Below are positions 24,801 through 37,800 of a stretch of DNA of 64,000 nt, piece by piece (position 1 is the first letter of the stretch; the number at the start of each line of letters is the position of its first letter). The position numbers and the translations under genes were made by a program. Below the pieces are notes generated by a model, which saw nothing but the letters and a program-made list of their open reading frames with translations, did not search any database and was not told the DNA's origin. This DNA comes from Parambassis ranga (lineage: Eukaryota > Chordata > Actinopteri > Ambassidae): contig NC_041037.1 in assembly GCF_900634625.1 (NCBI RefSeq), positions 14,549,065 through 14,613,064 on the forward strand, written 5' to 3'.

Positions 24801-27800
24801 TAGACCAGCACAGATCCTGAAGCCACGTCCTTGATAAAGCACAGGAGCTACTGACTTGGCAGCATAATGGAATATCTTTTCATCTGAATGAAATTTACAT
24901 CATCTATCACTTTTGAACCAGAAAACTACTCTGTCCTTTCCCACTTTATTTTCCTACATCTGTGTGAATTAACCCATGCATAAAGTGTGAAACTTTTCCA
25001 GCTTGTTTCTCAGTGATGGAGTCAGTGGTGAACGTTCACTAATACACGGGGAAATGTCCTAAGGCGTTTGAATAACATATTTGAATGATGAAATCTGGCA
25101 CGATTCCCTTTAGCAGGCAATTTCCCTTAAATCCTCGCATCTCACCAGGCATGTAAGGGTATTTTTGGGGAAATGAGGTATGTATGTGTATCTCCCTGAG
25201 GGCTGATGGGAAGCTTGCATGTGCATATGTAGGCTTGCTGTAGGTGGTTACATGTGTGCGTGCCGCTTAAATAAAAGGCGGTTTATGTAAATTAGCTCAC
25301 GTGACCAACACGAGGGACAACTGACAGTGCCTCACGCAGAGTTTTAATGTGCTGCTGCTCAACCGATGTTTTACCCGAGACTAACGAGGTGCACTGTGCA
25401 CCGTCAGAGCTGAGCAGCAGATTTAGACAAGTCCATGTGAGGCGACACAGAGGGCCCCGCTGAGCCTGGGGATGAGGTGCGCGGGGAAGAATTAGCAACA
25501 GTCAAGTCTGTGGCCCACTTCTTTCCTTTGGAGGCTTGATAGGTGACAACCCGAGTGTGTGACACATTGGCATGGCATTCTGCTGTTTGTGTGGATTGTC
25601 AGGGGGATAACAAACAAGGGGGGCCATCTACTTCTCTCCTCCTCTCCTGGCTTGTCAGTCATTTTCTCATCCATAGGACAGTGAAGGTGGCGTGCCTCTG
25701 AAGCGTGGCCTACTTTCCCATTCTCACACAAAATGGAAACAGGCTCAACTTATTTCTTTGCAAACGTCTGTCTGATTTTAATTAACATCACAGTCGTGAT
25801 AAAACAGCACTCTGTCTATATCTTACAGCAACGAGAACCCGCATCCGCCTTCTGTGTGTGTGTGTGTGTGTGTGAGGGAGTGACAGAGACTGAGAGCTGA
25901 AATCCATAATTTAACTGAATGCCCACGAGCTGCACACAGCAACACTGATTTCAACACGCTTTCTCTCAGGTCTCACATGAACAAGTGTCGCTGTGGGTGT
26001 TTGCTAATACACACACACACAGCACTGGTGTGCGCACACATACACACACACACACACTCACTCTGCCTACTACTGTATTTTTAATTGTTGTTCATGTTCT
26101 CCCTCCCCCAAACATACAGTATAGCATCAGAGTTCAGTGTTTTGTCGTGTGGCACTCTCCCTTTCTTTCTCTCTGTGTGTTTGTCATATGGCTCACAGTG
26201 TGTATTTATAGCATATTCTGTCAGACAATGTAGTGCATTTGTGTGTATTCATTTGGAAATAATAACATTGACAACTGCTTGAGAGATGGAGGGGTTGAGA
26301 GAGGGAGAGGGACTCATTTTGAGCATGTACCCACTAACGAGCTGTATTGTGCTCCAGGCGATGTGTATGATAGCTTGAAGCCGCTGTGTGTGTGTGTGTG
26401 TGCGTGTGTGCCTACTTATTGGCAGCTCGGGGATCTTAACAGTCTCTCATTTTTTATAATTTTTATGTTCTACTCCCCTGACTTACTTTTTTCTGGTCTT
26501 GCTTCCTTTCCTTTCTTCCTATTTCCTGTCCCCTTCTCCTCCCCCTTTCACACTCAGGAGAAGGTTTTGTTCTGTGGTGGCTCAAACTCTCCCTTTTATC
26601 TGTGTCGTTGTTTAGAGTGTAATGCATTATCCATCTCCATTCCACCTTGTTCACTCCACTTCACTTCAAGTAGCTGCAACTTATGAGCAACATACGCTCC
26701 CACTGACGCACACACACACACATGCAGACACGTGGTGCCACAATCCCATTAGCTTTAATATTTCAGCAGCGTCATAGCATTTGCCAGAGGCCTTGTCACC
26801 GCTTGCTCCCCTGGGATGCAGATCCTAGATCGGCGGGGCTTGTCCTCACCCTCTAACATCACCACCAGGAAGGGAGAAAAGCACTCAGCTGACCTCAGAG
26901 CTGAGCTTGCACTGCCGTGCCCAGCAATCCCACGAGTCCCCCCCTGTTCATCCACCCTCCCATCAGCACCACCACCCTCCACCATGACTGCTGCTGCTGC
27001 TGCCATCTCTAGGGAGGAGCAGGAAGGGGAGAGAAAAAAAGAATTTGGGGAAGGGAGGGGAGTCAAAGAATGTAGAGGCAAGTTTGTGGGAGCGGGGAGA
27101 GGGAATGAAAATAAGATGAGCAGAAGAAGGGGAGATACAGAGAGAGGTTGTGTGGGTGGGCTATGGGGTGCTGATTAGGCCTTGGTTTGAAGTGTTCAGC
27201 GGCTTACCCCGGATGCGTGTGTGCACCCACACACACACGCACACTCACACACTCACCTTGCACACACATTGTTTCACACTGTCTTTATAACTCATTCAGT
27301 GCTACAAAGGCTTCAGAAGTGCACGGTGAGGACAGTGTGCTGCGTTTAGGCATTCTGTCAGAAATTCGCTGCCCTTTGAGGTGGAATATTTCCCTTTTGT
27401 TCTGAAATTCATGTCTGTGATCAATTGGATAGAGAGGGCTACTGCATAATAGAGTTCCTGTGTGTGTGTGTGTGTGTTTTTACCTGCCTTTCTGTGTCTG
27501 TCCATTGGTGTGCAAAGAACTTAGCTGAATGTGAATCATACACAACCCCCCAAAATGTCCCAGCAGAACTTTGTCCTTGTGCTCATCTGATGCACAAAAT
27601 GGAAAAAAACACAACAAAAACAAAACAAGGACTGGTTTTGCATGGACTATACAATGCTCTAACTGTGCTCCATTCATTTTACCAGGGTCTGACCACATGT
27701 TAGCTTCACAGAGACTGTAAATGCGCGAGGGCACACATGCACACACACACACAAACAGCGTAAGCCATGTCCGGGGAATTATAACTCATGCATGATCACT

Positions 27801-27874
27801 AAATGGAAGCATTTGTTATCTCCACAACAATACTGCCAGAGGAGCTAAATCTTTTATGGCTCCCTTGCCCCCTT

Positions 27875-27907
27875 CACCACCACCACCACCACCACCACCA
27901 CCACCAC
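27875..27907. repeat. (CAC)n microsatellite
   Basis: Trinucleotide CAC run; it would encode polyhistidine in one frame, but no gene context supports translation. Confidence 0.95.
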
Positions 27908-29636
27908 CCCCGTACTCTCTCAAAAGCCCACACACATACACACTTTTACTCACACATACACACAAATGCCTGCCACACGTTGGAGCTCACAGGTCATCCT
28001 CCTGTGAATAAACCTAAAGAGGATGCACCGAGGCATAAACAGCCACACAACACCTCCCTCCTCAAACCTCAAACCTTCTTGAAACATTAAAACTGGAGCA
28101 GGTGTGCACGCATCCTCATGCATGGGCGCATACACACACACAGACACACAGGGGCCTTCACGCCTTGATAAACGTACGGTTATGAAACATTAACACAAAT
28201 ATATCCCTATTGTCTTGCTATTAAACATTCAGGCTCTTGTTCAGACTGTTACACGCTCTCTGCGCTCATCTTCTATTCACATGGACCAAACATTCACTTT
28301 GGGGGGCTCTGCCACCTCACTGAGACAAATGTCTTCCTCACTACCCAACTTGTCTTACTTACAGAACCTCAGACATGTCTGCTGTCAGTTCATGCATCCT
28401 AATGTAGGACAGTTCCAGACATTTTTTTTTTCACCTTTTGTGAGAGATCAAGCTGCTAGCTTTCTTGCAGTATTAAGTCTTACACATCCTCAGCTCCACC
28501 TACAGTCTAACTTTTGTCAGTCAGAATCAGGCGTTATCAAGGTGACAACAAGCACAGCCTCCCACACAGAGCTTCAACATCATGGAGGATTCTTCCATCT
28601 TTATTTACAGTGATTCAGATCTCCTTATGATTTATTGTCACTCTCATACTGATGTTTATTTGTCGCAGTTATCACGCCCATTCATATCACTTCTTCATCC
28701 ACCGCTGCTCCATGTCACTCATTATCCAGGTATATATAAGTCCTCCAACTACCAACCACTACAAAAGACTTCCATCATTTGACCACCCTACAGGAGCCTT
28801 CTAATTTTCTCTTATTGATTTTTTCAATGTTTGCTCTTTGTTTACTTTAATTTTCTGTCTTTTTAGGTAAGCCTACTCACCAAAACTACTCACATGGACA
28901 AAAGAAGTCACCAACACATCTGTCACCATTAACGATTTCTACTGAATGGTAAGATAACAAACCAGCCATCCTTACTCAAACAGAATGCTAACATGTATAC
29001 CATATAGTTTCATGGCAAATTTCAGAGTTATTTCACTCAGACGTTTGGTGCTATAGAGGTTAATTCTAGTGGACTGACTAAGTGATCTTACCGTTTGTCT
29101 TTCTGTGTCAGAATCTGACTTCTGACCAAAGACAGAGGGAACCATTCTTCATGGACAACAACACTGTTCAGAGTGACACGGACATTCTGAAAGCCAATCA
29201 CAGATTTTCACTTTTCTTTCATTCCACAGCTGTCAGACTCACACTGTCCTTTCTGCAGTGTCCAAGGTTTTTTGTTGTTCACAGGTTTAAACAATTTTTG
29301 CACTGAATTTTGCAAAATGCTGCAGCCTTGGAAAGTCTGTCAGAATGATCAGAAATATGAGGGTGACAGAATCTTCTTTGTGATGACTTATGTATTACAA
29401 TCTGGTGAGGCGAACAGAAAACAACAGCTGTCTAGAAGATGGGAAATTAAGTTCAAATCTTATGGTAAACTTTGTGAAATGATCGGCAGGAGAACTAAGA
29501 TCTCTGTGAGCTTTACTGTTTAAGCTTCACTGTTGACAGCTACCAGCGCTTAAGATGGAGAAACTACTAGTGGTGACACAAAAAAAGAAGTACAAAGCAG
29601 CATGGTGAAGAATAGCTGGCCAGAGAATGGAAGGAG

Positions 29637-29677
29637 GGAGAGAGAGAGAGAGAGAGAGATGGGTTGAGCGAGCCCTT

Positions 29678-29710
<33 letters not shown>
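29637..29710. repeat. (AG)n and (CA)n microsatellites
   Basis: AG run at about 29637-29659 and CA run at about 29680-29710, separated by a 20-base spacer. Confidence 0.95.
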
Positions 29711-29711
<1 letters not shown>

Positions 29712-31864
29712 TCTCTCTCACACACACAACCTAAATCATCATTGGAAAATCATTAGAAATCTGGCGAAGTAGAGGGGCACAGATTGAGGGACAAACCCCC
29801 CCATTCAAACACACACAAAGACAGGCCTGCACACACACACCAACACATTCACAGAGAAGCAGCCGGGTGGAAGGGATGTGGGGCGGTACCAGCGACACAC
29901 TGTTGCGCACACACACACACACACAGCTCCAACCTCACAAACAACCCTCCATGCTTCCCACCCCGTCCGCCTGCCCGCCCACCTCCGTCGACATTTATTG
30001 CTCCCTCTGTGTGAATATCTTGGGGTTTCATTCTCATGTCAGCTATTGTGTGTATGTGTGTGTGTGAGTGTGTGTGTGCATGCATTTGTCACTGTGAATA
30101 AGAGCTCCATTAGTGATTCATTTGTGTGTAGTTAACCATTGTGGAGTGAAAGAAACATTTTATTTGTCTGAACCCAACCCTGACCATATGGCGACACCTT
30201 CCCCTGCTCTCTCTCCTCTTCCTCCCCTCCACTTTGCCCACAGATCTTCTCCTCCCTGTGGACTTTACACCTTCTTCCTCCTTTGCCCACAGTTGATCTG
30301 TTCAATCCATCTCTCCTCCACTTTTCAGTTACAGAGTTGCCTTCTTTCTTAAGATGTGTTTTTTTTTTTTTTAGAGCTATAGTGCAACATGCGTGGAACC
30401 CCGTGTGTGCGTGTGAGTGTGTGTTCTAGGTCGATGGGGACAGGCCTCTTTGGCTGTCAGCTACAATCAGCCCTCACGTGTGCCAGTAATGCTGTGTATT
30501 GTCCGAACACATCACCAGAGGAGCATCTGAGACGTCCATTAAAGTTCAAAGCAATTTATCACTATCTCCCTCCTCCTCCTCCCTCTCTGTGTCTCCCATC
30601 ATTCCTCACTCCCTCCTCCTTCTCCCCACGCTGTCACTATCTCCTCCTTCTCTTCTTCCTCCTTCCAGTCTCATTCCTCTGTCTCCATCCATCACAACCA
30701 TTCGCTCTTCCTCTTTTTGCCCGCATTAAAATTCAAATAGGATTAATCGGTGTGGCTTTAATTTGTTGGCTGAAACAGGCTGTGCAAAGTGCAAAAAAAA
30801 CTGTAAATATAATTTAAACTTAAAATATGTTGTGGATGCACTCTCCTCTCTTCTGTTCTGTCTTGTATGTGTCTGTGTCTCTGCCTCTGTCTGTCACACT
30901 TGCTAATGCACGATGCCCTTGACATCTTGAGTGTGATTTGTGACAAGCTGAAGCTCCTGAAGGCTTTGAGCGTGTGCGCATAAGTGTGTGTGTGAGAGTG
31001 TGCGCGCGCAAGAAAGCATCTGAGTGTGTGACAGGAGCCACCCTGGGGTATGATAACTTTAGACGGCGAGTTTAAATATTAAACTGGCCCTAACAACTGA
31101 CAGCTCTCTAACACCCATTCAACAGCCGTTCAACATGCATGCAGTAGCTCTGTTTCACAAACACTCGCCCACACGTGTTCCAGCCTTGACAGTAAGTAGC
31201 TTTCCTCAGCATACATTCATGTGTGTGCATGTGAAAGTGCATATGTGTGTGTGTGCTGGGTGTGTTTGTGCATATGCGACACAAGGTTGGATTTGGACTT
31301 GTTTTTAATCAGTGGGATTTTGCAAATGGCCTCGGGCTTCTCCCAGGGACTAATTAGCGATGTGACTTCGGCATAATAAATAAACACACACACACACACA
31401 TGCACGTATACACACAAACACACACAGCAATGCAGCATCAAAAAAAAGCACACAGAACAGAGAGTTAGAGAAGAGTCGGGATTCACAGATCAGATGAAAA
31501 AAGCGTATATTTACAAGGGAAATAAACACATGCGCTGATGCTGCCTGATCTACACTGTTGGTTTCCATCTCTACCCTAATTTCCTCCTTTTCTATTTTTT
31601 CGCCCTTACAGTGTGTTATTGTCGACTTTTCACTTTCTATTTCTTTCCCTCTGTCACACACACACACACACAGATTCTACTATTTAATGTGTTGACAGCC
31701 TGCGCCCAAGTGAGAGCAGAAGGTTGACGGCCTAAGAGAATTCCTCAGGCTCTTCCACACTGCACCTTAATACACACACACAAACACACACACATTCTGG
31801 CTGTGTAAACCAGAGAGATTAGCAGCTCATTACCATACCACAGGGGGGGTTGCACACAAGAGAC

Positions 31865-31866
<2 letters not shown>

Positions 31867-31905
<39 letters not shown>
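31867..31905. repeat. (TG)n microsatellite
   Basis: Uninterrupted TG run of about 39 bases, one of the longest in the window. Confidence 0.95.
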
Positions 31906-31912
<7 letters not shown>

Positions 31913-34623
31913 CCAGTGTGTACCTCAGAGCATTGTCTCCTGGTCATAACAACAACTGTTCCATTATTTGTGTGTGTGTGTGCCAAAATGAAAGTGTCTT
32001 TAATCAGGAGGACAGGAAAAACTGAGGCCACAGAGAATTACTGAATATGTTTTCATCACCGAGACAATCATGAGATTAAACAAATTCACCTCGTTAAGCA
32101 GCTAATCCATCTGTCCAATCAGCAGGGAGGACAGAGGCAGCAACACCTGCTCCCCGGCGGTGACCTCAGACAGATGTGGAGATGATCCACTTTCAGAGCT
32201 GCTGCTCAGATTCGAGGGAGGATTGTTTCGTCCTTTTGAAGTCTGGTGTTTGGCATGAAAAGGGGGGAACGCAACCCAGTTTACAATATTCCACTTTTAT
32301 TTGGGAAGTTGTGTAAGCTTCTTGTACTTAATGAGTAAAGTTCTGCTTCATGCTGCAGGTTTACTGTGTGGATCTGTAACCAGATGTGGGTTCACATGGT
32401 TTGAGAGGTGTCCATTTTAGTTTCAATACTATCTCTCCTTTTCACCAAGTCCAGTGGTCACAACACAAATGCCTTTTTTTGTAGAAGTCATGTCTTGGAG
32501 CTCAAGAGAGAGAACCATAGCATCAGTGACATCATCACGACAACCATCAAGCTCCTCCTTTTTCTTGAGGAGATGGTGAGGGTGTTAGGTGACTGGGGTG
32601 GGTTGAGACTCACACACGAGGATGGCATGCATCACCACTCTATGCTTTCTGGCCAGTCTGTTGCCTTTGTGTCAGCTTCCCAGCTTGATTTTTTTCCATA
32701 GCTGTCCACTGTGCAAAGTAGTAAGACCCAGTAACAGTGTGACCCTTTTCTAGGTTGTCCACTTGCATCCCAGAAAACAGATCATCACTTTGCCTACAGA
32801 CTTCACTGCTTTAGTTCTCGGAGATCATCCTTTTATTGCCTGTTTGAAAGTGGTGGATTCGCCTGTGGTGACACATTTTAGAGAAATCTATCAACATTCA
32901 CTTCAAGAGGCAGATTATCACTTGACTTCTGTCGTAGATATCAGTATACAAGTTTGTAGGAGATACCCAGCTCGTCATTATGTCATGGATCTTGTCAGTG
33001 GTCCTTGGTGTTGTGCTGTTGACCTTTTAGGACAGCAGCCATCTTCCAGTCTCTCTGCAGCAGCCCACTTCTTCAACATGCCAGGTTTTTGTGTGATAAA
33101 TGACCTGCATGGAGGCAGAACTGACTTTTAGCCTGAAACAGAAGTACCACAACAAGTACATAGTCTTTACATTTTGTACATAAGCACTTAGAGTTAACTG
33201 TATGTTGAGAGTTGTATATCTCCCTCTGTGACACACATGTGATGATTTTTGTCTGGCTCACACAGGGAAATGAACCGGCTACTTCACTTTCACTTTTTTA
33301 GACAATTCTATGGTCACTACTTGGTCAAAATTAGGACTGCAGTCTGCAAATTATGATGTAATTACCTCACAACTATATAATTACTTTATGTATCTATAGA
33401 GGAACCAGACAAGGGAACTATTTTACCCCTCAGCCATGTTTAATTAAAACATATTTTTTCCAGGATTAGCTGACTATGTATTACAATGATTATACCACTA
33501 AATGTGCAGTGAAGCATCATGAAGTGTGTAAAAGTATAAACACAACAGGATATCAAAAGACACAAAGAACAACACATTACAGGCAATTACTCAGAGTTGG
33601 ATCATCGTACAGCTGATATTTATCACAGGAGGTTTAGGGAGTTGGATGTTATCTGTAATTTCATATCAACATTTTAGATTAAAAACTCCAAAGTACAACT
33701 TCAATGGAACCAAAGCACATATTTACTGCAGCCTGTACTGTATGGTCAGCCTTTATTTTTGATGGCAGATTGAATCTTAGCCAGTGTGTGTCAGCTGTAG
33801 ATGAGTCTTTTCAACTGGAGGTTTTTTCCACCTTTCTCTTCAAAATGCTTCCCTGTTGATCATTTCAAGTCAGGGGAAAGTCAGGGGAAGTGACTGGCAA
33901 TGTTAAAGTTATTTCAGTTTTTTGCAGAATCAATCATATACTTGTGTGTGGCATCACTTTTCAAGACTTGCTCCTTCTGTTATTGATACTATGGCTCCGC
34001 CTGTGTTACCTAATCGCTGCCTCTGCTATGTCTGTGTATTGGCATATGTTGATGGATGCCTGTTCCATCTTCGTGAAGTTTCACAGTCCTGACTCTACCG
34101 TTCCTTAACACGTAGAGTCATGTTGTATTCAGTCTGACTGTCTGGCTGCAGACAATAAAGTCAGACCACATATTTCAGATGGCATTCTCCCCTTCTGTTT
34201 CATAAATAGGAAAAACAACCTCCTCCAGGTAGCAACCCACATACTAAAAATGGCAAGTGTTATTAAAGATCTGGATCATGCAATAAGGAAGACCTTCCTT
34301 TTTGTTGACTTGTGTTTACACTTGGCATGTCTTATTTTCTGACTGAAACTCTCTGTTGTGGGTTCTCTGTTACAGCAGTTAAACTGAACATGTGAGCACC
34401 TGAAAGACCTATAAAAACAAGATTTTGTGTCACAAATGTGACCTGTAAGCTAACATAACACCTTAGCACTGAAGCAAGGAGGTAAAGTTCCTTGTTAAAA
34501 ACTGGTCAAACTAGCACATTTATTATTTTTAATCTGCCTTTATTTGCTGATGTGTCCTGATTGGACAACACATGTCCAAGCAGGGTGCGACTTTACCCAC
34601 GACAAGAGCATAGCACTATGGCT

Positions 34624-34816
34624 GTGTTCGAAATCACTCCCTAATCACTACATATGGCCCTATATAGTGCCTCCGCCATTTTGTAGTGCTGTCTGAAATC
34701 TTAGGGACGTAGTGTCCAAAACGTCCAAACATGCTTTCACAATGAGTTCACTATATGGTGCCCTACACAGAACTCCCCATATGGAGAGTAGGGAGTGAGT
34801 GAGTGATTTCGAACAC
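34624..34816. mobile_element. MITE with terminal inverted repeats
   Basis: GTGTTCGAAATCACTCCCT at the left end is mirrored by AGTGATTTCGAACAC at the right end, giving a 193-bp element with 15-bp perfect terminal inverted repeats and no coding capacity. The target-site duplication is unclear, so I do not assign a superfamily. Internal segments (CACTACATATGG...CCATATGG) add further self-complementarity. Confidence 0.8.
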
Positions 34817-37800
34817 TAGCCAGCATGTATAATCACTTACTCCTTGTGTGGCATTCAAATACCCAGTACCTCGATGTGAAATTACACAGACAGTGGTCTA
34901 AAACCTTTGAGCGTCTTGTCTGAGAAAGTGTCTGGAGTCATTACTGCAGCTGTTTTACGTTAGTGAGGCTTCACAGACAGAGGACAAAACAGACTCTTGA
35001 CTCATGTTTCTGGCTGCAGGAGACAGCAGGTAGTGTTCACAACAACAACAGACACATCCCTGGGCCAATCTGTTTTAAAGCTGACAAGCAGCGACTTTCT
35101 CCTTTAAAAAAGATGAAGTACAACCTGAGGCGTTGATCGGGACGAAGGCTGAGATTTATTTAGACTTATGAAATGATCGCGGGCACAGCAGTGAAAGTGC
35201 GGGAGAAAATATGTATATGTGTGTGTGTGCTTCACTTGCTCACTCAGTCATACACACACACACACACACCTCTTCACAATCAGAAATCAGCGCTTAGCTG
35301 CAGAGAGAAAAGAGAATTCATTAAACTCAGCCACCCACGCTGGGCCACAGAATAGACGGGGGGTAGCGAGGGAAGGAAGGTGGGGAAGATGATGATGAGA
35401 GACAAGGAGAGAGAGAGAGAGAGCGAGAGAGAGAGAGAGAGAGCGAGCAAAGATGGTGAGAAATGAAGGAGGAGGCTGAAGAAAAGGGAAAAAAGAGCGA
35501 GAGGATGGAGTCCTCTTAGCAGGGGCCCATCAAATGAAGTGGATAGGAGGTCAGTTGAACAGAAAAGCTCTTTAGGAGCAAAGGGATGAGAGAGCGAGGA
35601 GAGGAAAGAAATAACAGAACACTGGAAGAGAGAGGAGAGCATGACTGTGTGTGAAGGAGGTGTTAGATGGGCTCTGGAGTCTGCTGCTAGTCTGAGATCA
35701 TAACACACACAGAAGCAATTAAAAGTTGTCCTCACAAACTCGTCAAACTGTCTCGCCTCTAGCCAGTAGCTCTCTGTTGTCCCTTCTCAGCAGCCAATGG
35801 GCCAATCCTGACACCTTTCACCGCACCTGACTGACAGCCAATCAGATAATGCACTCCTGGTCAGCACAGATGTGACCTGAGGCCGACATGTCAGCCTTTC
35901 AGTCTCTAACCTCTGCCGCTCAGTCCTCATCCCGGGGCCTAATCCACACTGCGCTAATCTGGTTAACTAGAGCTGTTTCTGAAATTAACAAAAGCCTAAT
36001 CTAATTCCCACTTAGCAGTAATTAAGAGATTACTGACCTCACATCCTATTATCATAATCATCGAGCTTTGGCAAACAGTCAAACAGTAACAAAAAGGACT
36101 CAATAAAATGTCAGGAATCAGACGCCAGAGTAGTGTTAGAGATTCAGTATGTGACAAAGCTGCTCACTCAGACAAGAAGCAGAGATGCAGGGAGGGGAGA
36201 ATTGTAAGGTTTCTCTATCTGCCTTTCAGACAAACACACACACACACACTCCACCTTAAGCCTTTTACTGTCCAGAATGTCAGCAGCCATCTCCAGCACC
36301 GCGGCCTGTCACACAGAGTGAGAGAGAGAGTGTGTGTGTGTGTGAGAGAGAGAAAGAGGGAGAGACGGATAGAGAAGCTGAGGGACAGAGACATGCAGGA
36401 GGGAGGGGTGTCCTTGAACGAGGACAGAGGTGTTCAGCGGGATCTAATGTGACGGAAGAAACAACAAGAGCACATACACACACACGTACACACACACACA
36501 CCACTTGCATCAATACCATTCCTTTCCAGGAAAGCAAAAACATTTGTTGGGATAAGTTCACATGAATTCACAATCCGTCCAACTAAATCCGTTTGTCCCG
36601 TTCAGCCCTCCACAGACCAGCCTTTTATATCACACTATAGGAATGGGAGCGAGAGTGGGGCCGAGCCCCAGCCTGGCTGCTCTGCGATGGGCCTCAGCAT
36701 CATTATCATCAGCAGCGGGCCCTCTCAGATGCGCCAGCACAAGATCAAAGGAAAGCCTCTCAATCTTCTCTCCTCACTGAGGCAGCACAGAGCTGCTCTA
36801 TAACTGGCATCTTGGTCCTGCGATAATCCTCCCATTGATCTACTTCACAGAGTTCAGTCTGCACCCAGGCTTCTGGGTTGAGGGTTAAAGATGCCGAGGA
36901 ATGTCTGTCAGAGTTTGCAGCACAGGGTGCCAGATCTTACTGAGCCATTGGCTGGCCGAGCTGTGCCTTACAGTGTCCTTTTTTTATTAAAGCAACTTGT
37001 ATTCAAGGTGCCGTGATCACACAAGGTCATTTTTAAATGTTTTATGAGGGCCTCGAGCATTTGCATAGATTCTCCCTACATCATCATTTAGGCTTTTGTA
37101 AAAGATACAAAAATAGGTTATGTATTTAGCACAAGCAATTAAAAAGCACATCCGTGGCAACATGTAGGCATGGCGTACAGGGGCAAATTAATTCACCTTA
37201 TTTTCTAGTTCCTTCCTTCCCTTTGAAGTCCATGAGGGGGAGTTTATAGACTGGAAGGCAGAAGGAGAGGGTGGAGGGTGGAGGGTGGAGGGATGAATGC
37301 AAGGAACAATAGACCAGAGAGCCATTACCTCAGCACTGCCACCGGGCCTCCCTCCTCTCAACGTCTCCATCTACTGGTGGCTTGACTCTAATGCTTGTCC
37401 TGCATTTGTTCTGCTGACTGGCAGTGCTGAGTTGACAACATTGATATAATGTCTCAATAAACACCTAAAGATTTAGCTCAAAGATTTAGCTTATGTAAAC
37501 ACATTTCTAAGGACAAGCAGAGCGGTTACTGATGAATGGCAATGTTTGGTCACTTTAAAGGTCTAAATGTCATGAGTAACATGAGTATTGTATGTCGAGT
37601 TTTTTATGGCCAAACACCTAATTTTTATTTATCTAAAGCTAACTGTCTGCTTTTCTACATAAATCCTTTGATATAAAAATATTAAAGACTTAAAGACTCA
37701 CTATGCTATATAGTTACAGCACAAAGACACTTGGCTTAGCACGTAAATGAAGCACATGTCTCAACACTTGACCAGGAAACATGAGTAAAGTGAAAAACTT

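Larger units (their letters stand above)
21898..34623. other. Gene desert, central portion
   Basis: No supportable gene. The stretch holds several microsatellites, including (CAC)n at 27875-27907, (AG)n/(CA)n at 29637-29710 and (TG)n at 31867-31905. Some longer open frames (for example near 28215-28613 and 32408-33131) have no recognisable domain. A TATATATAAG motif sits at about 28732 with no gene attached. Confidence 0.55.

Noticed and set aside
28215..28782. Open frames of 132 and 66 codons plus a TATATATAAG motif
   Set aside because: No recognisable domain, no supporting splice sites or conserved pattern; low-complexity composition fits chance.
29527..32044. Many frames encoding long Cys-Val, His-Thr or Ser-Leu runs
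   Set aside because: They are translations of (TG)n, (CA)n and (CT)n microsatellites.
32408..33131. Two neighbouring open frames of 97 and 122 codons on the plus strand
   Set aside because: No family resemblance, and I could not find splice sites joining them into a longer protein.
33282..33298. IRF-like site (CTTCACTTTCACTTTT)
   Set aside because: No gene or promoter is nearby, and such A/T-rich matches occur by chance.
35280..35735. 151-codon minus-strand frame with a serine-leucine repeat
   Set aside because: Driven by the (GA)n tract; the remainder has no recognisable domain.
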